64,000 bases of DNA. It comes from Paramecium sonneborni (taxonomy: Eukaryota > Ciliophora > Oligohymenophorea > Peniculida > Parameciidae). How positions within the stretch are numbered: position 1 is the first letter of the stretch; each line of letters begins with the position of its first letter. The notes below the pieces were generated by a model. It had not been told where the DNA came from. It saw nothing but the letters and a program-made list of their open reading frames with translations, and searched no databases. The stretch is from assembly GCA_905182985.1 (NCBI GenBank), contig CAJJDN010000009.1, positions 629,109 through 693,108 of the forward strand, given 5' to 3'. The translations under genes and the position numbers were made by a program. This document shows positions 1 to 14,500 of the stretch, piece after piece.

Positions 1-147
1 ATTCTTTAGAAACTTGAATACATTTTGTCAATCACATTTTTTAAGGATTCATAATTAATTTTACATATAAATTTTATAATTAGTAATATTTTGCTAAGAT
101 TTCCTTTAAAGTAAAACTATAAAATTATAATTAATAAAATTTTATGA

Positions 148-3100
148 TCAATTATCGTTTTTTAAACTTGTTCTATTTTTAAATGATCTTTAACTTAATC
201 TATGTTACATTTTTTTTCCTTATTACACTATTTTTGGTGTTTAAGATTATTTTAACTTATCTTGTTAAGCCTATTCAAATTATTTTATTTCTCTTAATTT
301 AGCATCAAAACAATCAACAGTTAGTTAAGATTTTAATTTTTCAAGTTTTGTTCTTTTAAGTTAAATCCTTCGAATTGGAGTTTACCCTGTTTTTAAAAGT
401 TCTTATAATTCTACCATATAATTAGAATCTTCATCTGGAATTAATTTATATACACCTTTCCATGATTCTAAAGGTTATAAATATTCTTATAAAATTGTCA
501 TATTCCTATGATTTAATGATTTATTTATAAGATAAATAATCATCCTCATATAAAAATAGACTCCTGATTCAAAATATCTACTTTTCATACCATTTATCCA
601 AAATGATTAAAATGCATTATATATAGAGTTTATTAAACCAAGATTAAATAAAATATTGCTGAGTGATTATGTAGGAGCTTTAGCAAATAAAATTGTTAAA
701 AATTTTACAAAAAAGTATTAATAACAATTATTTTATTGACTATCAAAAAACCATATTATAAAAATATGCATTACTGTTTCATTTAAATGTTTATAAATAT
801 TTGATGTACTTATTAATTAAGTATGTATACTAAATAAATTAAATCCATAGAAATAAGTTGATAAAAGAAGTTATAATTAAAATTTATTAACAAATTTTGA
901 TGCACATCTAATTTATTTATTTATTGCTACTATTGCTCTAGTTAAATTATCAACGTTGGCTAAAAAAATAGTTCTCAATTATTCTTTTAATAATTAAAAT
1001 GATTCAATATGATGTGATTTATGATAAATTAGATTAATCATTTATCCACAATTTTCTCCTATTTTTTATTATTAAATATTTTAATCAATTAAGCTAGATA
1101 AATATAATTCAAATATTTGATTTAGGAAACTCATACTCAAAATTTGTTATATTAGAATTTGTTCATTTAATTATTATAAATTAGTCTTATTAGGTTATTA
1201 AAAATAATTTAAAATTGTTCTAAGTATTTCACTAAAGAAATTTAAACAATTTTCTACCATAATTTAATCCTATTTTTAAACAATCTTTGATTATTCAAAT
1301 TTAATTTTTGCTTATTTAGAAGGATAAATAGTTAACAATCTACTACTAGAAAATCCATCATTTGATTAAATAGTATGAGTAGCAATTTCATCATTTTCTG
1401 TTTTTAGTCTTCTTTGACTAGCTATATTAAGTTTGCTACTTTTAGGAGATTATCCAAAATTACTTAAATTTCTAGTTTTTTAATCAAAATTAATATCTCC
1501 TTAAGAACTAAAACTAGATAACACACCATATTTCGATTCAATCTATTAAGTATTTCCATAAATAGATGGTAATTTAATTGAACGACTGCTATTTGGTTAA
1601 CTATTATTTTGACTTTAATTTGATGAGTTAATCTATAAAATTAATTTAGAATTAGAAATTGGTGATTAATACTAATGATGACTATTTGCCTAAGACATTC
1701 GAATTCTTGAGGTTCTTTTTAATTATATATTCTCAATCTAGATTTATAAATCTTCCTAAATTTTCTTTTCTAATTATTATTTATAGCTTAAATCTCTTTA
1801 TTTTATAAATTCCATTAAATTATCATAATCTTAATTGTTAAATTCATCAATTGTTAAATGTTCTTTTTATTTTAAGTTCAATTTCCAATTTTCATAATCT
1901 TTTACATTTTATTTAATTAAACTTTTTCCAGGTGTTAAGGATCCAAACAAAGAAGTTAATTTAATTTTATTATCATCTGATATTTTTGGTTTTGATATTT
2001 TTTATTCTTTTTTAGCAAATTCCTTAAGTGATTTAATGATAAATTCCTAAAATAAATAAGATTATTACAATATTTTCTCCTTTAAATTGTTATTCTAATT
2101 ATTTTGAATCATTTTCTTTTTCAAATAATAAATTTTATAACCACATAAACCAATCAGTAAAGAGTTAATATTTCCAAATTTATTCAATAAAAGCAGGTTC
2201 AAAATCATATTTATTATATTAAATTTAATGTATATCAATTAATAATCCCATAATTAGAGGATTGAAAATATAATTAGATAAAGAGAATAATATTTAATTT
2301 TCTAAAATTAGAGCAATAGAAGTTTTAGGAAATACATTTAAAAAAGAATCTATAGTTAAGGCTAAATGATATAAATTTAAATTTCTATTTTTATTTTAAA
2401 AAGCTTCAAAAGTTTTTTTATCTAAAATTTATTTTATTAATTTTACAAAACTTCTATAGAAAACTTGAATTGCATTATTACAATTTTTCAATATTCTATC
2501 TATGATGAAACATTTATGCAGTTTTATAGGATCTCACAATGGCATAAAATTCAATTTTTTAATTTTTAATTTTATTAGATAATTCATCATCATTAACATC
2601 TTAAATAGGATATTAATCTTTCTTTAAATATTAAATAATATTACCCAACAATCTTCTATAATTTCTTCATTTGGATTTAAAATGAAACTTATTAATACAA
2701 ATATATTTTCATCTTTTGAAAAGGTTTCAATTTATTATTATTCCATAATAAAGGATTTTTATGCTATCCATTTTTACATCATTTCTTCTTCATCAATTAT
2801 GGATTGTTTATCACTTCCAGAATTTGATTAGGATTATGATTTTTATGATGATGAATCATCTTCATCATCATCTTATTCACTTCCAGATGAACTATTATTA
2901 TATTACTGAGGCTTATTATACTTTTCTATAAAATGAGGGACTAATATACTATGTTATTAACAATCTATATATAATTTATATGTATATATACATTATTCAA
3001 TTTCGTGATCAAAATGAACTACCCAATGCTCATCTTTTAATTCAGATTATTTTAATTCTTCAAATGTATTAATTAAAAGTATTATAAAATGATGATCTCT

Positions 3101-3710
3101 AGTATTTACTACAAAATCCTTTATTATGTATACTCTTTATTTAATATCTTCATCTAATATTTTTGCTAATAATATGTATTTTTTAATAAAAGATGCTGCA
3201 AATTTTTTAGCTACTGTCAATTACTCTATAACAGCCTTTGCAAATGGTATAGCACTTTATTTTAATTATTCTTTTCGTATGTTAACATTATTATAACTAA
3301 TTATTATTGAAATATTTTTGTACTTTTGCTGAAGAACACCAATCCTTAATGATTGGGATCGAGAGCTTAGAAACACTCTTTACTCTTTCAATTAAGCAAT
3401 TTCCAGTAAAGCTTTTTCAAAAGCATTTAGAAAATCAATATCTTAAAAATAGTCAAAGATTGTATTCATCAACAATTATATTACTTCTTGCTAAAAAGGA
3501 TAGGAACAAATCACTAAATAATTCTTTCATATTTTTTACTGTATTTTAATATCTGCCAATTATTAAAAGTTCTAATTCTCATAATAGCTCCTGCTACTAG
3601 TTTAATTGCATCACTTATTTTTGTTAATCGTTGATATTCATCCTCTTCTCCAAGCTGAAAATTAAATTTAAAAATTTTTATACTGCTTCTTCAAATAATA
3701 GAGGGTTCAT
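148..3710 (-). CDS. large uncharacterised protein, Q/S/D-rich middle
   Basis: I do not recognise the family. Start ATG at 3710 opens MNPLLFEEALGEEDEYQRL. Two introns near the start are clear: 3655-3683 (29 nt, ending CAG) and 3514-3539 (26 nt), each removing an in-frame TGA. The N-terminal third is helical and ordinary in composition. Around 2820-2890 it turns into a low-complexity run with a DDDEDDSSS core, followed by more helical sequence. The C-terminal half is rich in Ser/Asn/Gln. The open frame shifts between about 2750 and 1560, so at least one further intron lies there that I did not place. TGA at 148-150 ends the last frame after a Lys/Gln-rich tail. Roughly 1,160 residues. The next gene upstream on the same strand stops 73 bp away. 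Coding status is well supported, exact exon structure is not. Confidence 0.7.
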
Positions 3711-3783
3711 TAAAATTATATGATCAAAATAGTTACTAAAATTATTTAATTATACTTAATTAAAATTAAGTAATAAAAGTTAT

Positions 3784-4281
3784 TCAAAAATCTTATAAAA
3801 TTTACATAATGATATAATATATACTTTAAAATAACATAATCACTCTAAATTATTTGTCACAATTATTACTTTCAATTTCTTATATACACTAACTGTAACA
3901 ATATACTGCTTAAAATTAGTCATTTATATATATTTATTAGGTCTCTAATATTTTATTTAATTTAAAAAATTTTTCATGTTATTATACCAACCTTAGCCTA
4001 TATACTGTTATGTTAGTATCATAAAAATTTGAAACTATGGATTTAAATTCCTTATTTTAATTTATTTGTCTCTATTTCAGATTCATCATAAATATAATAA
4101 ACCTTTAGAAAAACTAACAATAAACTTCCTTAATTATCTTTATTTTTTTTTTCTTGTTTGACTTTTTAAAATTTTCAAGTATTTCTTATAAATTTCGTTG
4201 TTTTAAGACTGCTTTCAATTCTTCAAAACTTTTATCAATTGCTTCTTAATGCTGTATTTAATATGAAGCATTATCTTACAT
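3784..4281 (-). CDS. small hypothetical protein, single open frame
   Basis: A TGA-free frame of 166 codons from ATG 4281 to TGA 3784-3786, no intron required. Not recognised. The N-terminus (MQDNASYQIQHQEAIDKS) and the C-terminal half (for example FYDTNITVYRLRL) read like real protein. The middle is less certain: a run of ten A on the coding strand at about 4143-4152 sits where the +1 frame also reads plausibly for 40 codons, so a homopolymer length error or an intron there is possible. It lies 73 bp upstream of the large minus-strand gene and is divergent from the TPR gene. Confidence 0.5.
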
Positions 4282-4573
4282 CTAATTATGTTTATTTTAT
4301 CAAACTAAGAAGATAAAAAAAGGAAAGATAAAGACACATATAAATTTTAAGAAAATTAATAATGTGAATTTCATCAATCCTTATTAATATCATTTTCCGT
4401 TTTAATTCATCATATAGCAATTTAATTACTCTAACACAATCATTATTTACAACTATTCCGTTATCAATTATATAAGATCGTATGGTATATTTAAAATATT
4501 AATATTTGAAACAAAAAAGCTTCATGAATAATTAAATTCATTAATTTTTACTATTTCAAATCATTTATAAAAA
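4282..4573. promoter_or_regulatory. divergent intergenic region (292 bp)
   Basis: AT-rich spacer between a minus-strand small gene and the plus-strand TPR gene. It must hold both promoters. No motif could be singled out by eye. Confidence 0.4.
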
Positions 4574-7112
4574 ATGATAATATAAGATCAATTTAACTAA
4601 GTTTAATTAAAACATTATGAAGAAAAAAGTAGAAACACTAATTATTTTCAATTTAGCAATTGAGTTACGAAGAATGGAAAGACATTTAGAAATTATATAA
4701 TTATGGGATGATGTAATTTCTATGAACAAAAATAATTTTGAGTTTTATATTGCTAAAGGTTAATATATTAAAGAATATATTTAGCAAATTCATTAAGAAA
4801 TTAATATCGTTTTAACGATGTTATATTGTGTTGGGATTATGGAATTTTAAACAATAAAAATGATATAAGGTACTATTCTGAGAAAGGTATATATTAATAT
4901 TATTTTATAATAGCTAATTGTTTAGAAAAACAAGATAGATATTAAGATGCAATATGTTGTTGGGAAGATGCAATATTAATAAATTAACAAGATATCTAAT
5001 TTAAAATTAGACTTTGTAAAAATTTTGATTCAAATTAATCTTTTTTAGTAAAGTTATTAGAGAAATAGAAGATGTTTAGAAAGATTATCGAGAAATGCGA
5101 TATTTTTCTAAAAGAAGAATAAAATTCTTTAATCACTATCGAGTATTATAGAAAAAAAGGTTGTTCTAAAATTTTTGATAATAGGAAATGCCTTAAAAAG
5201 ATTAGAACAATGGAAAGATGTTATTGAAATTTGCAATGTTGGAATTTCGCTTTTCCCTGAAGATGTTTAATTGTATTTGGAAAAAAGTATTGATATTAAG
5301 AAAATTTTAGCTGATGCTTTACAATAAATGTCTTTTTACTAATAAATACTTGAATGTTGGGATTTTGGAATAGTTAAAAATAAGAACAATATAGAATTTT
5401 ACAAATTTAAATGTATTAAGCTCTTTTAGTAATTGTTTTAGGTAGAGCTTTAGAAAAATAAGGATATTTAGATGAAATTATAGAAGTTTGGGATCATGGG
5501 ATATCAAATAATTTAAATAATATAGCATTTTACAAATCTAAAAGTTATTTAAACTTCAAATTAATTAGCCTAAGCATTAAATGATTAAGATTACATATAG
5601 GAAATTATAGATTGTTGGGATTTTGGAATTGCTAATAATACTAACAATCAATTTTTCTTATAGGAAAAAAGTAAAACAAATTTAAATATCATAATTAGTA
5701 AGTGCCTTAAAGTAATAATAAAGATGGAAAGAAGCTATAGATTGCTGTAATCAAGCTATTGAAATATTTCAAGATAAAATTCATTTTTTAATAGAAAAAA
5801 GTTTTTAAGTTTTATAATATTTATTAGTTAAAATTTTATTAAAGTAAGGAAAAATATCAGAAACTATTCAAGCATGCGATTTTGGAATAGAATTTAATTA
5901 AAAAGAAATTTAATTTTATTAATTAAAAAGTAGCTAAACATGCATTTATAATTTAGTTTTTGCATTAGAGAAATTGGGGAATATTTAAGAATTAATTAAA
6001 TTTTTTGATTAAGCTATTGATATTTCATAAAATGAACAAAAATTTTGCGAATTCTATATAAAAAAAAGTACAATTAAAACTAATTAAATAATAAGTTTAG
6101 TTACTAAAAAAAAGTAAAAAATATGATGATGCAATCTTATGTTGTAATAAGGCAATTCTTTAATTTCCTAATGATATATTTTTTTTTAAAGAAAAAGGTA
6201 TTTTATCAATAATAACATTTTAAAGCAAGTATTTTACATTTGATTAATAAATTTGATGAACTTCTTGAAACCTGGGATTAAGGGGTTAAAAATAACATGC
6301 ATAATTTATAATTTTATGAAGAAAAATGTAATTTCTTTATTTTTTTAATTATAGCTAATTTTTTAAAATAATAAAATAATTTAAATTAAGAAGATAAGTT
6401 TAAAATGATTATTGACTTTTGGAATTAAGGAATAGAGGCTAATCCAAATGATATTAATTTTTACGAATAACTATGTAAAATAGTCTATTTCAAAATCTAG
6501 AGTCGATATTAATATCATGCAATCTATTAGTTGAAGCTTATAATTGCTGGAATAAAGGAGTTTAGAAAAATTAGAATAATATTTTATTTTATAGAAGATT
6601 AGGCATATATTAATTTAATTACCTTTTTAGCTCAATCATTAGAATCATTAAAAGACAATTAAGGAATAATAGATTGTTGGGAAAGAGGAGTTTAAGAAAA
6701 TTAAAATAGCATAGAATTTTAATAGGAAAAATGTATATTTTTTTTTTAAGGTCGAGTATTTGCTTTACAATCCTAAGAAAGAAATTAAGAGATAGTTTAG
6801 TTTACTGATGAACTTCTTCTGAATAACCAATCTTATCAACTATTCCATGGTGCAAGAGGTATTCATTGAAATTTTTTTTAAGGGAATGCACTATTTAACT
6901 TGAAAAGATTTTATGAAGCAATTTGTTCTTGGAATAATGTCTAAAAGATGTAGATCTATGAGAACGAAAATATGATGAGCCAAAATATAGGCATTTATTT
7001 CATTTAATTTTTAGGGGAGTGTTTACAAAAATTGAAATAATTTAGAAAAGCCATTAATTACTATAGATTAAATGACTTTTAAAGATTTAAAAGACTTTAA
7101 AAATTTTTGTGA
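4574..7112 (+). CDS. TPR-type repeat protein, 19 introns
   Basis: About 19 degenerate repeats of roughly 34 residues with the pattern A-x-x-L-x-x-x-x-x-x-(D/E)-x-I-x-x-(W/C)-(D/N)-x-(G/A)-I, e.g. EIIDCWDFGIANNTNN and DAILCCNKAILQFPND. This fits tetratricopeptide-like helix pairs, so a scaffold or binding role is inferred; no enzyme motif is seen. Start ATG 4574 is chosen because the first exon joins in phase through intron 4629-4656; ATG 4617 would run into TGA. I placed 19 introns of 18-33 nt, all phase 1, almost one per repeat and just after the same (E/F)-x-K position. Removing them leaves 2,037 nt, exactly 679 codons. Two introns, 6603-6630 and 6991-7014, begin with GC. Stop TGA 7110-7112. 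Paralogues are likely in the same genome. Confidence 0.8.
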
Positions 7113-7632
7113 AATTTGAATAATTTATTTAATTAATATTGATAAAAAATTTCTTAATATGATAAATAACTCTAAATCTTTAAATCCTTTATTTCTGTTT
7201 ATATAAATCCCTAATTTTTAAAAAACTTCAAAAAAAAGTTATAATTGGGTATTAATTATAACTTTTAAAAATTTTTTCATATAATATTAAAAATTGATAA
7301 ATATTTTGTATATCTAATATGTATTAACTAATAAATTATAAATCTTTATTAAATTAAACTTCACGATAATGCTCAACAACAAAAAAATCTTTTTAGATTC
7401 TAAATTTTATATTAGGATAATCTAACTTAATTTTTTAAATAATTAGATAATTTATTTGATCAAATATTAATTTTATAGATTAGTTTATTTTTTACCAATC
7501 CAAGACATCTATGTATACGAATTTGTTTTAATATTGAAAATATTATCCTTAATTTTAACATAATCATTTATAAATGAGATAAAAAAAATATTAAAGTTTT
7601 ATAAATATAAGTAAGAAATATTATTATAATAA
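7113..7632. other. intergenic, with weak minus-strand open frame
   Basis: Between the TPR gene and the YEATS gene. On the minus strand a TGA-free frame from about 7560 to TGA 7228-7230 reads protein-like in places (KFRIQKDFFVVEHYREV), but I find no ATG that joins it in frame and no good intron, so it may be a relic or chance. A strong hairpin at 7234-7266 lies at its 3' end. Confidence 0.3.
7234..7266. repeat. perfect 13-bp inverted repeat, 7-nt loop
   Basis: Arm 7234-7246 (AAAAGTTATAATT) is the exact reverse complement of 7254-7266, with loop GGGTATT. It lies about 120 bp after the stop of the TPR gene. It could be an RNA 3'-end hairpin or a chance AT palindrome. Confidence 0.6.
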
Positions 7633-8409
7633 ATGCAAATATCAAAATCAATTGTTTATGGAACAATCGCAACTTGGCTTGGAAGAAAATCAGATGAAAA
7701 GAAAACACATTCATGGATTTGCTATGTAAGAGGAGTTAATAATGAAGACTTATCTTATTTTATTGAAAAAGTGATATTTGTATTACATAGTTCCTTTGAA
7801 AATACTAATAGAGGTAAAACATATTATATAATTTTTAGTTGTTACTCAACATCCATTTGTGATTTCAGAAACAGGTTGGGGTTAATTTGATATCATTATA
7901 AAAATATATTTGAAAGGAGATTATGACTAACCATTGATTACAGTACATCCACTAAAATTATATTAAAACTAAACATAAAACATTCCACTAACAAAAAAGC
8001 CTGTGGTAAGCGAATAATATGATGAAATTGTTTTTATTAATCCAAAAGTACGTAATTAATTGTAATATAGCCTGAAATTTTAGAAATCTTAAACTCTAAG
8101 CCAAATTAAGAAAATAATCCAGTAGAAGAGGAAATTTAAGTAGATTAAAAAGAGCCTGATTTTGAATAGATGACTCCAGCATAGATACTAAAATACAATC
8201 AACCTAATTTTACAGTTTTTGATATTAATGAATCTAAAGCAACGATAGAAAAAGCAATATAAATTGTTAGTCAAGACATTTTAGCAGATTATAAAAGAAA
8301 AGTAAAATGATTATAAATAATTCAGAATCATCAATTGGACACAGAAATTTAAGAATTATAAATTGAATATGAGAATTTGCAAAATAAATTATCCCAGGCA
8401 TAATAGTGA
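7633..8409 (+). CDS. YAF9: YEATS-domain protein, Yaf9/GAS41 type
   Basis: YEATS domain occupies the first ~140 residues: IVYGTIATWLG, then HSWICYVRGVNNEDLSYFI, KVIFVLHSSF and SETGWGQFDIIIKIYL, the core of the acyl-lysine-reading fold. A short C-terminal helix (DTEIQELQIEYENLQNKL) matches the coiled-coil tail of Yaf9/GAS41. In other eukaryotes this protein is shared by the SWR1/SRCAP and NuA4/TIP60 chromatin complexes; that role is inferred here. Introns: 7814-7838 (25 nt), one of 23 nt after the NPK that follows the YEATS domain, and one of 24 nt before the C-terminal helix. Spliced length 705 nt gives 234 aa, the usual size for GAS41/Yaf9 (about 225). Stop TGA 8407-8409. Confidence 0.9.
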
Positions 8410-8826
8410 GTTTAATTTTCATGTAATTATTCTGTTGATTGTCATTCCTTATTTCTAAAATTAAATTTTGTAAACATAATTAATTTAATTAAAATTATAT
8501 TTTACTAAATATTTAGTTTCCATGATGTTAAATATTAAATAAGAGTCTTTTTGTATTTAATATACTTTCTATAATATTCCATTTTAAAAAATAAAATTAT
8601 TCAAATAATATAAATTGATTAAAATATTAATTATTTTAAAAGAATATAAATTCCTAAATTATTTTTTAATGTTCGATTTCTCTTAATTTTTATATGTAAA
8701 TGAGGAATTTTAATAGTATAAGAAGATGAGATAGAAAAATTGAAATTATAGATTGCTTTTACATAATTTAATAATAATTTGATAGATATTATTTGATGAT
8801 ATTTTATTTTATTTATGATATGACTC
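8410..8826. other. convergent 3' intergenic region
   Basis: 417 bp of AT-rich sequence between the convergent ends of the YEATS gene and enolase. No frame longer than chance that reads like protein, and no RNA gene seen. Confidence 0.5.
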
Positions 8827-10253
<1,427 letters not shown>

Positions 10254-10715
10254 TTAAAAAGATATTTTTAATTTATTTATATATAATTTATACATATAAA
10301 TACATCAATATAACTATTATAATTAAATCTTACCATTCTTTTATTCACATATTCTACAATTATTATTCAATTCTCATTCCAAATTATCATCATATTTTTA
10401 AACTTCTTTTTTTATTATTATTTAAAAATTATATTTTTCTTATTTTTTTTTAAATATTATCATCTCATTTTATATTCGTTTATTTCATTTATATTACTTC
10501 ATTATTTAATTATATTCTTTCTTTTTTATTATACCATAAATAATTTAAGTCTATTTCTTTAAAAAATTATTTATTGATATTTCATTTTAAAATCATTTAA
10601 ATTCTTTTTAGTTCATGATCAAATTTGAATGGAATAAACTTTTATTTAAAAGTGTATCTATATATAATTTAGTATTGTGGTTGGTTTCTAATTTTGCTGT
10701 TATTTTTATTAATTA
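10254..10715. promoter_or_regulatory. divergent promoter region with G-depleted tract
   Basis: Spacer between enolase (minus) and a plus-strand orphan. From 10262 to 10548 the plus strand has only one G (10478) while C is common, so the enolase sense strand is nearly C-free. Such asymmetry is not seen in neighbouring spacers I read. No defined promoter motif was identified. Confidence 0.45.
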
Positions 10716-11427
10716 ATGAATTAATGTCTTAATAAATTATTAGGATCACTAGATCACTTATATGAAGCTTTGTTTCAAAAAATTATTGAAATATTTGCAA
10801 GACGTGGAATAATTAGACCATTAATTCGAAGACCCGTTGTTCCTGTTATTGAACTATAACCAATTGATCATTCCCTTAAATAACCATTAGTCTTACACTC
10901 TTGTACATCTACACCTGTTTTCGCTCATAGTGAGTCTATTTATCGTAGAGCAGAATCAGAGAAAGATTTCAGAAAATACATGATTCCAAAGTATATAATT
11001 TTATTAATTAAGTCTAGGCGACACAATAAATAAAGTAGATTCATATTCTAGAGATATTAGTTTATTGAATTTGTTTGATGATAATATATAACAAAACAAA
11101 AATTTAAATATCAAGGAAATCTAGGAAAAAGGTCAGAAATTGTAAACAATAATTGAAGAAAATAAAATTTAATAAAATAGCCATGAAGGAAATCAAAGTC
11201 AAAATTATTCATAATAATTCATAAAAAATTAGTAATAGCAATCTGATCATAATCATCAAAAAGAACAATAAGAATAGTAAAATTTAAGCTCTTAAGAAAA
11301 AGATTAAAATGAATAGTTTTATTCAATAATTGATAATCCTGTAAAAATCACTTAATCAGAATAATTTTATAGTATAATTGATAGAAGTTCTTTTAGAAGT
11401 TTTAACAAATACAATTAAAAGAAATGA
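10716..11427 (+). CDS. hypothetical Gln-rich protein
   Basis: Not recognised. ATG 10716 (MNQCLNKLLGSLDHLYEALF) leads into FARRGIIRPLIRRPVVPVI, then a Ser/Arg segment, and a long low-complexity Gln/Asn tail that contains a short internal duplication, EQFYSIID...EQFYSIIDRSSF. One 22-nt intron (gtatataa...taattaag, about 10992-11013) is needed: without it the downstream frame does not join. Spliced 690 nt gives 229 aa. Stop TGA 11425-11427. The RRxxIRPLIRRP motif near the N-terminus might be a binding or targeting segment, which is only a guess. Confidence 0.6.
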
Positions 11428-11503
11428 TTCTATTAGTCTAATATATTAAGGTTTTAGATTAATTTAAACAATCAATTTATTTATTTTGAAATCATTTAAT
11501 CTA

Positions 11504-14500
11504 TCATAATTTATAATCTTTAAGTGAAACAATTATTTTAATTGAAAGTTTAAAATATAGCTTAAGCCTAAATTTGTAATAAACAAATACGTCCATCAAA
11601 ATATTTACGCCATTAAAATCGAAAGCTGATAGTGTAGTCACTTGTTTTAATAATAATTCTGGATCATTGTTTTTGCACAATTCAAAAATATCAACATAAA
11701 CTTATTAACTCTCATCTAATCCCTTAAGATATAAAAGCAAATTTATTTCTAGATTAACTAGATCTTAACTATTTTATTCAAATATTTATAATAATTTTCT
11801 ATTTTGTAGTAATAACCCTCTAATAATAGTGAAGATATTTAATCTATTTAGTCTAGGTAATTCATTCATCCATGATATATAAATGATATATTGTTCTTAA
11901 ATCCACGGTCTGAGATTTCCTTATTTCATTAAAAAGTGTGCTTTTAGTGGATGTTTATTGTTTTTGAACCAAATCATAAGTTCATCTTCTGCTGCTTCCA
12001 AATGAAAAATAATTGTTGATAATTATTCCAACTATATAAAACAATCTGTCAATGTCAAGTGAAGATCTGCAATCTAATAATGAATCCGTCTTTAAAATGA
12101 TTTACACATTATTCTATATCCTATAAGTGCTTTTTCAGCTGCCGAAATACTCCATGTCAACAATGTTTTGCTTGATATACCTTTATTTATTCCTTCATAT
12201 ATTCCTATAGCAAAATTATAGAGATTTATATGGGAGTTAATTTTGCTACTTTCATCAACACTTAATTATTTAATTAGGAATAAATGATTTAATCTTTCTC
12301 TCAATTGATTCCTTTATTAAATGTATGATTGAATCTATTATATTATTTTAATTATTACTTATTATTCATATGTGCTACCTAATTATTCTTACACCATTTC
12401 AACTCCAATTGGAGATGAATAACATAGAAATATTTATGATAATACTTTAAATAAATGGTTTTGTGTTCCAAAAGTTTTTACTTAGAAAAAAAATGAAAGA
12501 ATAACCTAAACACTAGGTATATTCATTGTTTCATTCTATGTATTAGCTAATACTTCTAAATAATTAATTATTGTTTCTTATATGAATTACTCATCAATTA
12601 AATGTTAATAAATATTATCAGTATCTTCTGTTACTATCTCATGTTATTGAACATCAAAAAGTACTTTAAAAATAGGTACATCATTGTAAATTTTCTATAA
12701 TATTTATAGATAAATTTTACAAAATTATTTTTATCAACAAATAACAATAAATTAGATTTTAATTAGATAGAGTAAAGAGATGAAATTAGTTCTTCCAACA
12801 AAGGTTTAGCTTCTTCATAATCTTTCAAATTTATATAATATCTTGCTAATAAACTTTTTATAATTGAAGAATAAATTGTTATCTTTTCAAATTGCATTTT
12901 AAGAAAACTAAATAAATTAATAATTTACATATCAATTTCTTCGAATGAGGATTCTCCTTTAATTGATTTTTACACATATATAAATAATTGATAAATATTC
13001 TTCAACCTAATAAGATTTGGATATGAAGTAAAGATTTTCAAATTATCTTCTAATAGGTCTACATTGAAATCAGGATCTTGATGAAAAAATTAGTTATAAA
13101 TGAGATATTTGAGATTTAAAATTTGTTCATTTGATGAAAAAGTTCTAATATCTGTAGTTCTTTTAAATAAACAATCATAAGGATATAAATACTCAACAAC
13201 ATCTTGATTACATTCAAGCAAGCTTATATGTAAATCATCTATAAATGATTAATGAGAATTCTAAAACATTAATGAATCTAAATGGATTAATTTTACAGCT
13301 GTTTTAATTATCAATTATACAATCTCTTTTTAACCTTTTGATATATAAAAATGAATTAATGCCAATATAGCTAAAGAAGGCTTTACTTATTCTCCAAATA
13401 AATCAAGAATGTTCTTCAAGTATTATTCTTTTTCTTAATTGCTATAATATTGAGATACAAAAAAATATGTACTAATAATTTAGATTATTTAATTAGATTT
13501 AAGATTTGATTTCAACTCAAACAATGAATGCTATCTTTATAAAATCTAAAAGGCTTTCATACGATGAGCATCACTTTAAGAATCATAAGATATTTATTTT
13601 AGAGCAATTTCAGCTAAAAATAAAAGATTACTAGATTCGCAACACATATTTTCGAAATGTTTTTTAGAAAATGTGAAACATAAAGATTAAATATAAAATA
13701 CGTTAAATTATAGCAATCCTGAACAATGAAACCATGAATTAGATTCTATTGATATTTCATTATGAAGCACTTTTAGTCTATTAATTAGGCTATGCTCTAA
13801 AAAACAGTGTTTTAGATTAGATACATCCAAGTTTTAAAGATTAATTAAATGATCTAATGGTCTATAATTATCTAAGTGCAATATTTAATGAATAGCTCTA
13901 ATTTCGAATAATATATAATCTAAACTTATTTTATTTTATCCTATTATTTTAGTTAAAAATTTTCTATTTTCTAATGACTATTCTATAGTACTAAGAGTTA
14001 AGACTTATTTCCAGTTGAATTGAAAGTCATTTGAAGGTTCATAATTGGATGGAGTTAAATAAGTTTACTCTATCCATTTATTCATTCTAACTACGATAAA
14101 CTTACCAATTTCACAAGTCTTATTAAATTAAATATATTCTTCAGGTATCTCAAATTTTTACATCACTTTTAATTATGAAATAAAGAAATCAAAAACTGGT
14201 GATTCAATTTAATTTTGAATAAAATCTATACAATCATTTTAAAATTTTTCTTTTTCTCCATCATACCATACTAATAATTGCAAATATTTGTAAAAAAGTA
14301 ATTATAAACAATAACTAGGAGAGTCATTAAATTCTTTTTGTAAATCAAATTTTTATTCTTAATATTATTTAAGTGATGCATCTAATGTAGGTGATTATTA
14401 GTCAAAATTAAATTAACTTGGACTAAGATCTTAAGGTTCTTCTATTACCAATTAAATATTATGATCAGAATGAATTAATTCAGTTTAAATTTTCTGAATA

